NCBI GenBank assembly: GCA_014238335.1
Contig: JABABI010000017.1
Location: forward strand, 125-64,124
Length of the DNA: 64,000 nt
From: Fuerstiella sp.
GTDB lineage: Bacteria > Planctomycetota > Planctomycetia > Planctomycetales > Planctomycetaceae
Direction: 5' to 3'
The first letter of the stretch is position 1. Each line of letters begins with the position of its first letter. This document shows, in pieces, positions 47,525 to 56,922 of the stretch. Under the pieces are notes generated by a model. That model was not told the origin of the DNA, ran no database searches, and saw only the letters and a list, made by a program, of their open reading frames with translations. The position numbers and the translations under genes were made by a program.

Positions 47525-50500
47525 ATGACAACCGAACTGCCGAAAACGTACGAACCCTCTTCTGCTCAGACGCGCTGGCTGCAGCACTGGGAATCTCAGG
47601 GCTACTGCAATGCCGATCCGCATCCGGATCGTGAACCGCACACCATCATGATTCCCCTGCCGAATGTCACCGGCGCACTGCATCTGGGACATTGCCTGAA
47701 CGGCACCATCCAGGATCTGCTGACTCGCTGGCGTCGCATGCAGGGGTGTGAAGCCCTGTGGATGCCCGGGACCGACCATGCAGGCATCGCCACTCAGGCC
47801 GTTGTGGAACGTCGCATGCTGGAAGAAGAAGGGCTGACTCGACGTGACATCGGTCGCGACGCTCTGGTTGAGCGTATCTGGAAATGGAAAGACGAATACG
47901 AAATCCGCATTCTGAATCAGCTAAAGCAGATCGGATCCAGCTGTGACTGGCGGCGAGTTCGTTTCACCCTGGATGACGTCTGCAGCAAAGCCGTGCGCCG
48001 CACATTCTTTAAGATGTTCCGCGATGGATTGATCTTTCGAGGAAAGCGGCTGGTAAACTGGGATCCCCATCTGCAGACCGCTGTCGCTGATGACGAAGTG
48101 TTCACAGAAGACATCGACGGTCATTTCTGGACATTTAGTTACCCTGTGATCGATGATAGGGGTAACGCAACCGGACAGCTGATTCGATTCTCGACGACTC
48201 GTCCCGAAACCATGCTGGGCGATACCGCGGTCTGCGTACATCCGACCGACGAGCGCTATACCGATCTGATCGGCAGCAAGGTTCAGATTCCCGTCAACGG
48301 TCGATTGATCCCCATCATCGCTGACGCGCTGCTGGCAGATAAGGAACTGGGCACCGGAGCGGTCAAGGTGACTCCGGCACACGATCCGAACGACTACGCC
48401 TGTGGACTGCGCAACAGTCTTGAGATGATCAATATCCTGAATCCGGATGGATCAATCAACGAAGAAGGCGGCGACTTTGCAGGCATGGACCGCGGCGACG
48501 CGCGCAAAGCCATCGTGGCGAAGATGGAAGAACTTGGTCATTATGAAGGAGTCGAAGATCGAAAAATTCCCGTCAAGCACAGCGATCGCAGCAAGACGTC
48601 GGTCGAGCCTTACCTGAGTGATCAGTGGTTCGTGAAAATGGATACACTCGCTCAGTCTGCGATTGATGCTGTGTCCGATAACCGCGTGAAGATCTTTCCT
48701 CAGCGGTACACAAAAACGTACATGGACTGGCTTGGTGAAAAGCGAGACTGGTGCATCAGCCGACAGTTGTGGTGGGGACACCGGATTCCTGTCTGGAGCG
48801 TTGAAGTCGAGGCTCCGCCAACTCCGTCCGCTGACTGGGCACACAGTCGCTTCGCGGAACTCACGGGAATTGACGCCGTGCAGATGGGTGACAGAATCAG
48901 TGTTTTGGCCGCTGAAAGCATTAACGAAGGCTCCGCACTTTTGCTGGTGTGTGTTCCTGATGACTGCGCAGACCTCGAAAAGCAGTTCGAAGATGCCGGC
49001 TTTGAACAGGATCCCGATGTTCTCGATACGTGGTTCAGCTCAGCACTCTGGCCACATGCGACTCTGGGCTGGCCGGACCTCACGAACAATCCACCGCTGG
49101 CCGATTCAGACGCTGGCGCAGGCACGGCAAGCGGCAAAAACGAAGTCCTCGACTTCTTCTACCCGGGCTCCGTTCTGGTCACCAGTCGGGACATTATCAC
49201 TTTGTGGGTTGCTCGAATGGTCCTGACCGGACTGTACAACATGGGTGACGTGCCGTTTCGGCACGTTTACATCCATCCCAAGATTCTGGACGGGCTGGGG
49301 CAGACAATGTCCAAGTCCAAAGGAAACGGAGTGGACCCACTGGAACTGATTGAAAAATACGGTACCGACGCAGTTCGATTCACGATCTCATCACTGGCCG
49401 GAGAAACTCAGGACGTACGACTTCCTGTGGGTTACGAATGCCCGCACTGTGAAGCCGTCACGCCACAAACGAAAAAACACCAGGAAATGAAACCGCAGGG
49501 CGGAGAAACGCCGACGATCAAGTGTGCGAAATGCAAAAAAGACTTTCAGTTCCCCAGTACGTGGTTTGCTGCTGATGAAGGTGCGGCAGTTGCTCGGATT
49601 GTCAGCGAACGTTTTGACTACGGACGCAACTTCTGCAACAAACTGTGGAATGCGTCACGTTTTGCATTCATGAATCTGGAAGGTTACACGCCGGGACAGA
49701 TCGATGTTGCTGAACTGCAGATGGAAGACCGCTGGGTTCTGAGTCGCCTGGCAACGACCGCTCAGCAGGTCACCACCATGCTGGATCGATATCAATTCGA
49801 CCAGGCGACTCGTGCCATTCGTGATTTTACGTGGAACGAGTTCTGTGACTGGTATCTTGAGATGGTCAAGCCGCGGCTGAAGGACGATGCAACGCGACCG
49901 CTGGCTCAGCGAGTTCTGGTTGTCGTAATTGACAATCTGCTGCGAATGCTGCATCCGTTTGCTCCGTTTATTACAGAAGAACTGTGGCACACACTGAATC
50001 AGCTGGCGACGGTTCGTGGTCTGACCGAGCAGACGGCTGCAGCCGAGAGTGTGATGGTCGCCGCCTGGCCGGAACTCGACGGTGATCTGATCGACAGTGA
50101 ACTTGAGGCACGTTTTGAACGATTGCAGAAGACGATCGTGGCCGTTCGTAATGTTCGATCGCTGTACAAGATCAGTCCGAAAGAACCGCTGAAGCTGTTC
50201 ATGCGTTGTGCCCCGGATGTGGCCGAACAAATGCAGGCTGTGGCTGAGCAGTTTGACAATCTTTCAAAGACAATGCTGGCAGCTGCCGGTCTGGACGTAA
50301 ATCGCCCCGGGGCATCTGCCAACTTCAGCCTGCATGACGCCGACGGTTACATTCCACTGGAAGGATTGATCGATCTGGATGCGGAACTGGAGCGTCAGAA
50401 AAAGAGGGCTGATGAACTGCGAGGCCACATTGCCGGTTCTGAAAAGAAACTTGGCAACAGCAATTTTGTGGACAAGGCACCAGAACAGGTCGTGCAGGAC

Positions 50501-50572
50501 GTTCGCGAGACGCTGGCAGGCCAGAAACGTCAGCTGGAGAATGTGGAACGAATTATCGAGGAGCTGAGCTAA
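47525..50572 (+). CDS. valS: Valyl-tRNA synthetase with internal zinc-ribbon insert
   Basis: Class I enzyme that charges tRNA-Val; 1015 aa. HLGH (HIGH) is in PNVTGALHLGHCLNG at about residues 47-61, editing domain motifs at STTRPETMLGDTAV and GTGAVKVTPAHDPND, and TMSKSKGNG (KMSKS) near residue 594. The anticodon-binding domain (DRWVLSRLATTAQQV) and the C-terminal coiled-coil arm (LDAELERQKKRADELRGHI) are present. Between the KMSKS region and the anticodon domain, residues about 637-675 form a C4 zinc ribbon: ECPHCEAVTP, then KCAKCKKDFQF. Many bacterial ValS enzymes lack this insert. The final four bases overlap the end of the membrane protein gene on the other strand. Confidence 0.97.
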   Translation: MTTELPKTYEPSSAQTRWLQHWESQGYCNADPHPDREPHTIMIPLPNVTGALHLGHCLNGTIQDLLTRWRRMQGCEALWMPGTDHAGIATQAVVERRMLEEEGLTRRDIGRDALVERIWKWKDEYEIRILNQLKQIGSSCDWRRVRFTLDDVCSKAVRRTFFKMFRDGLIFRGKRLVNWDPHLQTAVADDEVFTEDIDGHFWTFSYPVIDDRGNATGQLIRFSTTRPETMLGDTAVCVHPTDERYTDLIGSKVQIPVNGRLIPIIADALLADKELGTGAVKVTPAHDPNDYACGLRNSLEMINILNPDGSINEEGGDFAGMDRGDARKAIVAKMEELGHYEGVEDRKIPVKHSDRSKTSVEPYLSDQWFVKMDTLAQSAIDAVSDNRVKIFPQRYTKTYMDWLGEKRDWCISRQLWWGHRIPVWSVEVEAPPTPSADWAHSRFAELTGIDAVQMGDRISVLAAESINEGSALLLVCVPDDCADLEKQFEDAGFEQDPDVLDTWFSSALWPHATLGWPDLTNNPPLADSDAGAGTASGKNEVLDFFYPGSVLVTSRDIITLWVARMVLTGLYNMGDVPFRHVYIHPKILDGLGQTMSKSKGNGVDPLELIEKYGTDAVRFTISSLAGETQDVRLPVGYECPHCEAVTPQTKKHQEMKPQGGETPTIKCAKCKKDFQFPSTWFAADEGAAVARIVSERFDYGRNFCNKLWNASRFAFMNLEGYTPGQIDVAELQMEDRWVLSRLATTAQQVTTMLDRYQFDQATRAIRDFTWNEFCDWYLEMVKPRLKDDATRPLAQRVLVVVIDNLLRMLHPFAPFITEELWHTLNQLATVRGLTEQTAAAESVMVAAWPELDGDLIDSELEARFERLQKTIVAVRNVRSLYKISPKEPLKLFMRCAPDVAEQMQAVAEQFDNLSKTMLAAAGLDVNRPGASANFSLHDADGYIPLEGLIDLDAELERQKKRADELRGHIAGSEKKLGNSNFVDKAPEQVVQDVRETLAGQKRQLENVERIIEELS

Positions 50573-51582
50573 TCCTTCGGCGTGCGGGCGACAGCTCCGT
50601 CAATTTCCCGCAGGTCGACACCGTCCTCGGTTTCGCGCAACAGCACGTACATAATCGTCATGCCGGAAAGAAAAACGCCCAGATGCACGGCGTGCGGCAA
50701 TTGCTGAATCGCTGCCATCCATAATGAAAACACGGTGGACGAATCTACTTCGTTTTGATCGACTCGTGCATAGACCACTGACGTACCGGCTTCAATGAAC
50801 CAGTGAGCCAGACGCGTCGCCACACTTGAGACGACGACGACAGCCAGCATATAGAGAGTCGTCCACAGCTTGTGTGACAGAACATAGTTGATTCCTCGGC
50901 TGAGCGCGTCTGCGCCGGAACACTGATCGGTACCAATGGCTGCCAGAGAAAGCATCCAGCCGATCAGACAGACAATGGTGACGACGACACTCAGGACACC
51001 GCTCAGAAAAATGACCGGCCAGGAAATTGCCACCAGCCATGCTCCTGCCGAACCGAAATCCATCACCCATCCTGCGATGAAAACGATCAGCAGGGAGGCA
51101 ATGACGAGACTCGCAGCCAGCAGCGTAGAGACGAGTGCGGCGGTGAAGTGCTGAAACGAAAAACGCATCGCTGCAAACACGCCCGTGCGACTGTGAATAC
51201 AAAACTCTGTGGCCGCCGACCGGGACACGGCGACGCCGAACGCCATGAGCACAAAACCACTCCAGATTACGGACACGAATTCCCACGGGTTGTTGAGAAT
51301 GCCCCACGCCAGAAACCGCGTTGCCCCAATGACGACGGCTTCGATCGGCCCCGGCAGCGGTTGCGCTTCAGTTCCGAACACAATCCATAGCTGCTGCGGG
51401 GGCGGAGCAACATCAAAAACTATGTCGGCAATGTTCCGGCGTGCTGCGAAGACAAGCAGGCACAGACACGCCGGCACCAGAACACGCACTCGAAAACCAA
51501 GTCGCGCGGCTTGCAGCAGGGAAAGGCCGGGAAACAGCCTCAACCACTCCACTCGGTTGACTTTGACGGGGTCGTGATTCAC
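50569..51582 (-). CDS. Multi-spanning membrane protein, function unknown
   Basis: A 337-residue integral membrane protein with about six hydrophobic helices (VRVLVPACLCLLVFAA, WEFVSVIWSGFVLMAFGVAV, LLAASLVIASLLIVFIAGWV, WPVIFLSGVLSVVVTIVCLIGWML, LWTTLYMLAVVVVSSVA, LGVFLSGMTIMYVLL). The first 25 residues are cytoplasmic and carry basic residues. It shows no domain I can name, though the layout is common for conserved planctomycete membrane proteins. The 4-base overlap with valS is tail-to-tail. The gene is intact and its start (ATG 51582) follows naturally. Confidence 0.75.
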   Translation of the reverse strand: MNHDPVKVNRVEWLRLFPGLSLLQAARLGFRVRVLVPACLCLLVFAARRNIADIVFDVAPPPQQLWIVFGTEAQPLPGPIEAVVIGATRFLAWGILNNPWEFVSVIWSGFVLMAFGVAVSRSAATEFCIHSRTGVFAAMRFSFQHFTAALVSTLLAASLVIASLLIVFIAGWVMDFGSAGAWLVAISWPVIFLSGVLSVVVTIVCLIGWMLSLAAIGTDQCSGADALSRGINYVLSHKLWTTLYMLAVVVVSSVATRLAHWFIEAGTSVVYARVDQNEVDSSTVFSLWMAAIQQLPHAVHLGVFLSGMTIMYVLLRETEDGVDLREIDGAVARTPKD

Positions 51583-51602
51583 TCGTCACCAATCGCGCAA
51601 GA

Positions 51603-51631
51603 AACAGCGACTCAGAGGATGAGTCGCTGTT
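51603..51631 (-). terminator. Hairpin terminator candidate
   Basis: A perfect 12-bp stem (AACAGCGACTCA / TGAGTCGCTGTT) with a 5-base loop. On the minus strand it is followed by TTTCTTG. It lies 140 bases after the sugar isomerase stop (51772) and before the start of the membrane protein gene (51582), so it probably separates these two minus-strand transcripts. Confidence 0.65.
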
Positions 51632-51684
51632 GTCAGTATTGAAAGAAGACTCGTGCTGTTTCAGTGAGCCACCAGGAGACTTAT

Positions 51685-51747
51685 GCCACCTCTGGTGGTG
51701 CTAGTGTTCCCGTCTGCCTCACAGGTACTGGCAGCGTCAGTGGCACA
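51685..51747. repeat. REPIN-like palindrome doublet, copy 1
   Basis: Two units in opposite orientation: a plus unit at 51685-51715 (GCCACCTCTGGTGGTGCTAG core) and a minus unit covering 51717-51747, which reads GTGCCACTGACGCTGCCAGT on the minus strand. The minus unit matches the second doublet at 54884-54953 well. It lies just beyond the stop of the sugar isomerase gene. Confidence 0.6.
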
Positions 51748-51771
51748 CATTGACAAGCGATCAACGTCGTG

Positions 51772-52767
51772 CTAGTCGCCAAACGCGTCATCAAATTTTC
51801 GCCCGGATGGTTCGAAGTCGACGTTCCTGCAGAACTGAGCGGCTTCGGCAGCTCCGGCTTCACGCTCCATACCGATATCTTCCCACTCGACGGACAATGG
51901 GCCATCATATCCGATTGCGTTGAGCGAACGGATGATTTCCTCAAAGCGAACCCCGCCGCGGCCAACGCTGCGGAAGTCCCAGCCCCGGTTCGGATCACCC
52001 CACGGCAGATGACTGGTCAGAATGCCGGTTCGGCCGTTCAATGTGACCGACGCATCCTTCATGTGAACGTGGTAAATTCGTTCCGGGAACGCTCGAATGA
52101 ATTCAACCGGGTCGACTCCCTGCCAGATCAAGTGGCTGGGGTCAAAATTGAACCCAAATTCTTCCCGATTCTTCAACGCCTTTAACGATCGTTCTGCAGA
52201 ATACAGATCAAACGCAATTTCCGTCGGGTGTACTTCCAACGCAAATTTCACTCCGCATTCCTGAAAAACGTCCAGAATGGGATTCCAGCGTTCTGCCAGA
52301 AGGTCGAAGCCAGCGTCAATCATGCTGCCGGGTGTCGGCGGAAAGTCGTAAATCAGATGCCAGATGCTGGATCCGGTAAAACCGTTGACTATGCCCACAC
52401 CCAGTTTCTGAGCTGCCCGAGCTGTATTTTTCATTTCCTCAATGCAGCGTTCGTTCACGCCGGCCGCATTGCCGTCACCCCAAACGTATTCGGGCAGAAT
52501 ACCCTGGTGTCGCTCGTCAATATTGTCCAGCACGCCCTGACCAACAAGATGATTGGAAATTGCGAACAGTTTAAGCTCATGCTTATCCAGTAAATCTCGT
52601 TTTCGCTGGCAGTAGCTGTCGTCGGACAGAGCTTTATCGACCTCGAAGTGATCGCCCCAACAGGCCAGTTCCAGACCGTCGTAACCAAACTCCTTAGCCT
52701 TGCGACAGAGTTCCTCCAGAGGCAGGTCTGCCCATTGACCAGTAAACAGGGTGACGGGTCGAGCCAT
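51772..52767 (-). CDS. Sugar phosphate isomerase/epimerase-like protein
   Basis: A TIM-barrel protein of the xylose isomerase-like (AP endonuclease 2) superfamily, 331 aa, no signal peptide. GGAG is 9 bases before ATG 52767. It begins [20 protein letters not shown], and metal-binding positions are recognisable: [13 protein letters not shown] (Glu/His), [13 protein letters not shown] (Asp/His), [10 protein letters not shown] (His) and LSVEWEDIG (Glu). These match the usual Glu-Asp-His-Glu set. Members isomerise or epimerise sugars such as inositols or ketoses; here the substrate is not clear. It stands alone on the minus strand. Confidence 0.87.
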   Translation of the reverse strand: MARPVTLFTGQWADLPLEELCRKAKEFGYDGLELACWGDHFEVDKALSDDSYCQRKRDLLDKHELKLFAISNHLVGQGVLDNIDERHQGILPEYVWGDGNAAGVNERCIEEMKNTARAAQKLGVGIVNGFTGSSIWHLIYDFPPTPGSMIDAGFDLLAERWNPILDVFQECGVKFALEVHPTEIAFDLYSAERSLKALKNREEFGFNFDPSHLIWQGVDPVEFIRAFPERIYHVHMKDASVTLNGRTGILTSHLPWGDPNRGWDFRSVGRGGVRFEEIIRSLNAIGYDGPLSVEWEDIGMEREAGAAEAAQFCRNVDFEPSGRKFDDAFGD

Positions 52768-53150
52768 TGATCAGATCTCCACAATTCAATGAAAACATAA
52801 AAACTGTCTGAGCGTGTTCCGCTCAGCACGGATGGGCTGCACAAAGAATGAGAGGCCATCGATTTCCACCGCAGACGGTACGCCGCAGATTCCTCAAAGT
52901 CAAACGGGACGCGGTTTTACGTTACTCGTTTCTGGCACAGTCTTTACGCCCGCACTTAAATCCTGTTTCACCGTTCTGCGGCGGCTGGTATTCTTAGCAT
53001 CCCACCAAATCAGTCAGCAATCGACCTCAGTCAAGAACGAATCCCCCCCAGGACATTCAGTATTTGCGGCCCTCGGATTGTTTATTTTCCGTATCCCACT
53101 TCCGGTGATTCGGTGGTCGCCACTACCGACGCCCTGCGCCGATACGACGA
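52768..53150. other. Divergent intergenic region
   Basis: 383 bases between the sugar isomerase gene (-) and the DUF1570 gene (+), presumably holding both promoters. The 121-codon plus frame at 52814-53179 is biased and ends inside the next gene; I do not accept it. I see nothing else. Confidence 0.45.
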
Positions 53151-54818
53151 ATGAAACACACAACACAGCAATCCGATGAATCTCTTCCGTTCAAGCGTGG
53201 TTACGCGGGACTCCGCCAGTTGTACGTTGCTGCGTGCATCCTGTTCTGGCTAACGTCAGCTGCCGTTGCCCAGCCTGACTCACGTACCGATTGGCGTCGG
53301 GAGCAGTTTCAGAAGCAGCATCAAAAATTGCAGTTGAACCTGCGACACGAACTTTCGGAACTGAGTCGACAATGTCATGACAAAGGTTTGGTGCAGGCCG
53401 CGACGGACGTAACCGCGATTTCTCTGGAGTTAACAACCGCCTCCCAGCGTCCTCAATTACCGTCGCTTGTTCAGTTGCCCGTCAGCAAGCATTTGCCTTT
53501 GGAAGAGCAATTGTGGCGAAACCGCCTGCACTCCATCCGACAGGATAAAGCACAGGAGTTGTACATTCTGGCTCGGTCCGCACTCTCCAAAGCCAACCTG
53601 CCATCTCTGGCCTATGAACTGGTTCTGAATGTGCTGAAACTCGCACCTGACCATAAGTACGCTCGAGCCGTGCTTGGTCAGAGACTGTTCAATGACAGAG
53701 CCCGCGCGGACGACCCCACTTACGCCGGCGAATGGGTGTCACCATTCGAAGCCAGCAAACGCAGTGGCAGCAGCCCGGAAGTCAATCATCCTCGGTTTGG
53801 CTGGATTCCGGCCAGCCACGTGTCGCGGTACGAGCAGGGTTTGCGTTTTTGGAATGGAAAGTGGGTCTCTGAACAGAAAGAGGCGGAACTCAGACGCGAC
53901 TTCAGTAACGCATGGAATATTCAGTCCGAACATTTTCTGGTGAAAACGAACGCAAGTCGTGAGGAAGGCGTTGAAATTTCAAAGAAGCTGGAGATCTTCC
54001 ACGACTGGCTGCGGACTAACTTCGTTGGATTTTTTGAGACTCCTGCGGCTCTGAAAGCCAGGTTTGACCAGGTGCGGGTTGGTCGCAGCAGTCGCCGGGC
54101 GACCAAACCAATGGTGGTTCACTACTATGCAACGCGTGATGAATACGATCGCCGCATGCGGGGCAAGATACCTCCCGGAATCGTCACGAATGGTTTCTAC
54201 TGGGAACAGGATAAAACCTGTTACCTGTTTCGCAATCCCGACGGCAGCGGACTGTCGACTGCGTTTCACGAAGCCACTCACCAGATCTTTGATCTGGCAA
54301 CGATCGACAATCGGCTGTCGGCTGCTCGCAAGAGAAGAATCGAACTGCGTCAGCCCCGAGTGATACCGTGGGTGATGTGTGAAAAATCAAACTTCTGGAT
54401 GCTGGAAGGCATCGCGTGTTATGTGGAATCCTTCGAAGTCGACGAAGGTGTTATTTCCGTTGGCCGGCCGGACTACATTCGCTTCGTGGCGGCTCAACAG
54501 CGACTGCTTCGCGATAATTTTTTCATACCGTTACAAGTGTTGAGCAGCCTTGGCAAGGATGAATTTCAACACCACGTCAATCGGCCTCAGCTGTATTCGC
54601 AGGGGTCGGGAGTCGCTCATTTTCTGCTGCACTATGACAATGGTTCTTACCGAGACGCCTTTGTGAAGTTGTTGTCAGCGGCGTATCGACCGGATCTGAA
54701 ACGAGTCACGGAAGAACCTTCGCTGGAGGAAATGACAGGCGTGAAGTTCGCCGTGCTGGATCAACAGTACCGCGAACACATGGAGGACCTCGCGACGATC
54801 GTTGCCACCGGACGGTAG
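53151..54818 (+). CDS. Secreted DUF1570 protein with HExxH motif
   Basis: A 555-residue protein. The signal peptide spans about residues 21-40 (LYVAACILFWLTSAAVAQ). The middle has two short conserved blocks on either side of a KARFDQ stretch (YYATRDEYDRRMRGKIPPGI, with GFYWEQDKTCYLFRN), then HEATHQIFD, an HExxH zinc-protease-like motif, and LEGIACYVESF about 50 residues on. DUF1570 belongs to a putative gluzincin-like group typical of planctomycetes. The motif suggests a peptidase, but a third ligand is inferred (the Glu of LEGIACYVES). It is probably periplasmic or extracellular. ATG 53151 is the only sensible start. Confidence 0.85.
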   Translation: MKHTTQQSDESLPFKRGYAGLRQLYVAACILFWLTSAAVAQPDSRTDWRREQFQKQHQKLQLNLRHELSELSRQCHDKGLVQAATDVTAISLELTTASQRPQLPSLVQLPVSKHLPLEEQLWRNRLHSIRQDKAQELYILARSALSKANLPSLAYELVLNVLKLAPDHKYARAVLGQRLFNDRARADDPTYAGEWVSPFEASKRSGSSPEVNHPRFGWIPASHVSRYEQGLRFWNGKWVSEQKEAELRRDFSNAWNIQSEHFLVKTNASREEGVEISKKLEIFHDWLRTNFVGFFETPAALKARFDQVRVGRSSRRATKPMVVHYYATRDEYDRRMRGKIPPGIVTNGFYWEQDKTCYLFRNPDGSGLSTAFHEATHQIFDLATIDNRLSAARKRRIELRQPRVIPWVMCEKSNFWMLEGIACYVESFEVDEGVISVGRPDYIRFVAAQQRLLRDNFFIPLQVLSSLGKDEFQHHVNRPQLYSQGSGVAHFLLHYDNGSYRDAFVKLLSAAYRPDLKRVTEEPSLEEMTGVKFAVLDQQYREHMEDLATIVATGR

Positions 54819-54883
54819 GTGATTTTGCGGCGTCTTTCACTCCGCCAGCAGCGAATCATCGTCCAGTCGCCGGTTGGAAAGAT

Positions 54884-54953
54884 GTGCCACTGGCTCTGCC
54901 AGTGTTTCTGTGATTGCAAAAATCGTGTGGAACAGCACTGGCAATGCCAGTGG
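54884..54953. repeat. REPIN-like palindrome doublet, copy 2
   Basis: A plus unit begins at 54884: GTGCCACTGGC, a 3-base loop and GCCAGTG followed by TTTCTGTG. A minus unit starts after about 25 bases: GCGCCACTGGCATTGCCAGT on the minus strand (54934-54953), followed by CTGTT. The two units have the same core in opposite orientation. The block is downstream of both the DUF1570 gene (+) and the glycosyltransferase gene (-), that is at a 3'-3' junction. The same core occurs near 51.7 kb. Confidence 0.7.
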
Positions 54954-54992
54954 CGCTCAGGCGTTACCGTCATCGCCAGGCCGCAGAAGAAC

Positions 54993-55748
54993 TTAGCCGC
55001 GGCCCTGCCCGCAGTCCGCCGTGAAGCGTTGTTTCATGCCACGGCGACTCAGTTCTGCGTTCAGCACGCCGCGATAATGGGCTAGCCGAACATCAGCATC
55101 GTCCAGCGAACCTCCGAAGGATCGCTCTTCGTCAAGGTACACCAGTGGAATGGGGTATTCGCTGATGGACCAGTCCAGGTCAGCCGCCTGCACCCAAAGT
55201 TGCAGTGGCATTGCGTAACCGATGTCGGTGATATCCAGATCCGACAGCGACGACACGCGGTACGCCTTGAAGCCGCAGAATGCGTCCGTGATGTCAAATC
55301 CCAGCTGCTCATTAAGGCACTTTGTGATCTGCATGTTGATGCGTCTACGATCTTCCGGTGCGCCGCTGTTACTGTCGAAATCCTTCAGGTAACGACTGCC
55401 GGAAACCATGTCCGCAGGATTTTCAGACGCATCAATTTGACTTGCGACTTCCTTGATCAGACGTGGCTGATGCTGTCCGTCGCAGTCGATCGTGACCAGG
55501 ATGTCGTAGCCGTAACGGACGGCGTAGCCAAATGCCGTCTTCAGCGCAGCGCCGTAGCCTCGATTGATTCTGTGGTGTTCAACGTGCACTAACTCACTGA
55601 ATTCAGCCAACGCCGCGTCTGTGCTGTCCGTCGATCCGTCGTTCACCACCAGGATGTCGTCTGCATGCTGCAGCACATGGTCCAGGACCTGTCGGACGTG
55701 TGTAGCTTCGTTATATACCGGCAAAGCGGTCAAAATACGGTCATTCAT
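54993..55748 (-). CDS. Family 2 glycosyltransferase (dolichol-phosphate mannosyltransferase-like)
   Basis: A 251-residue GT-A fold enzyme, cytoplasmic face of the membrane. Motifs: RILTALPVYNEATHVRQVLD at the N-terminus, VVNDGSTDSTDA (nucleotide-sugar site), GYGAALKTAFGYAVRYGYD, the metal motif DCDGQHQP, then SGSRYL and ITDAFCGFKAYR. The absence of membrane helices is typical for the DPM1-type subgroup. It probably transfers a sugar from a nucleotide sugar to a polyprenyl-phosphate carrier. The gene is alone; the acceptor and sugar are unknown. Confidence 0.9.
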   Translation of the reverse strand: MNDRILTALPVYNEATHVRQVLDHVLQHADDILVVNDGSTDSTDAALAEFSELVHVEHHRINRGYGAALKTAFGYAVRYGYDILVTIDCDGQHQPRLIKEVASQIDASENPADMVSGSRYLKDFDSNSGAPEDRRRINMQITKCLNEQLGFDITDAFCGFKAYRVSSLSDLDITDIGYAMPLQLWVQAADLDWSISEYPIPLVYLDEERSFGGSLDDADVRLAHYRGVLNAELSRRGMKQRFTADCGQGRG

Positions 55749-56160
55749 GGCGTTATTCTAAGGGCAATTCAGACGGAGTCAATTTGGATTCACCGGGAGT
55801 CCCCCGAACATCGCTGGCATATCCGCGAGTTGCGGCGCAGGGCACTGTGTCCGACAGCACCCGGAATATGTGGTTCGGACGGCAGTGTCATGTTTCGTTT
55901 TCGCCCGCCGGCCCCGACTGCAGTCTGTGGACTGTCATGTTGGACGCAAAGCCACAATCGTCCCTGACAAGTATTCGTCAGATGGCGTGGTAAATCTGCT
56001 GCAGAGCTCTAGAATGCGATTGGCGTAGTCACTTGCCGAACTATCGAGCACAGTCCGCTTCGGCACAGCTACCGCCAAGGTCCAAACAGAATTGAATTGA
56101 CTTCGCTGACATTAATCGTGTCAGCAGTATCTAGAAAACCTGAGCACAGGAGTTACAAGA
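55749..56160. other. Divergent intergenic region before the SOD gene
   Basis: 412 bases between the glycosyltransferase (-) and the SOD gene (+). The last bases contain the SOD ribosome site (AGGAG at 56147-56152). Other frames here have no product I recognise. No known regulator motif was identified. Confidence 0.45.
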
Positions 56161-56772
56161 GTGGCTTACTCACTTCCCGATCTACCATATGCCCACGACG
56201 CACTTGAACCGCATTTTGATGCCCGCACGATGGAGATACATCACGGAAAGCATCATCAGGCATACATCACCAAAGTGAATGCAGCTTTGGAAGGCACGGA
56301 GCACGCAGATAAGTGCATTATCGAACTCATGAAAGACCTTAACAGTCTGCCGGACACCATCAAGGGGGCTGTGCGAAACAATGGCGGTGGACATGCCAAT
56401 CATTCCCTGTTCTGGACAGTGCTTTCCGCTGATGGTGGCGGCGCGCCTGCGGGTGAGCTGGCCGATGCCATCAACGCTGCGTGTGGCAGTTTCGACGCCT
56501 TTAAGGAAGCGTTCGCAAATGCGGGTGCGACCCAGTTTGGCAGCGGCTGGGCATGGCTGTCTGTGAACGCAGATGGCAGTGTTGTCGTCGAAAGTACGGC
56601 CAATCAGGACACGCCTCTGTCCGCAGGCCGCACGCCGATCCTGGGACTTGATGTCTGGGAGCACGCCTACTACCTGAATTATCAGAACCGGCGACCTGAT
56701 TATATCACTGCGTTCTGGAACATCGTGAACTGGGACGAAGTCGCCAAACGCTTTGCAGCAGCAAAGGGCTAA
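56161..56772 (+). CDS. sodA: Superoxide dismutase, manganese-type
   Basis: Converts superoxide to hydrogen peroxide and oxygen. GTG 56161 has GGAG 8 bases upstream. The 203-aa sequence has all four metal ligands: His27 (in [10 protein letters not shown]), His in [10 protein letters not shown], and Asp plus His in DVWEHAYY. The phrases [11 protein letters not shown] and STANQDTP fit the Mn type better than the Fe type, but cambialistic use is possible. No signal peptide, so it is cytoplasmic. A terminator hairpin follows the stop. Confidence 0.95.
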   Translation: MAYSLPDLPYAHDALEPHFDARTMEIHHGKHHQAYITKVNAALEGTEHADKCIIELMKDLNSLPDTIKGAVRNNGGGHANHSLFWTVLSADGGGAPAGELADAINAACGSFDAFKEAFANAGATQFGSGWAWLSVNADGSVVVESTANQDTPLSAGRTPILGLDVWEHAYYLNYQNRRPDYITAFWNIVNWDEVAKRFAAAKG

Positions 56773-56797
56773 GACGACCCTCAGTGACAGCAATTCA

Positions 56798-56828
56798 GAA
56801 GCCCGGTATTCCATGAATGTCGGGTTTT
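56798..56828 (+). terminator. Terminator after the SOD gene
   Basis: A hairpin of about 13 pairs, with some G-U pairs, has the core CCCG/CGGG (56802-56805 with 56821-56824), a 3-base loop and TTTT at the end. It follows the SOD stop by 26 bases. Confidence 0.7.
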
Positions 56829-56922
56829 CTGTTGCGCTATGGGTACCTAACGCAGGTAACCACAGAGAGCATTGAGCACACGACGTAAGAATCTCAGTGT
56901 ATCTCCGTGCTCGCTGCGGTTC

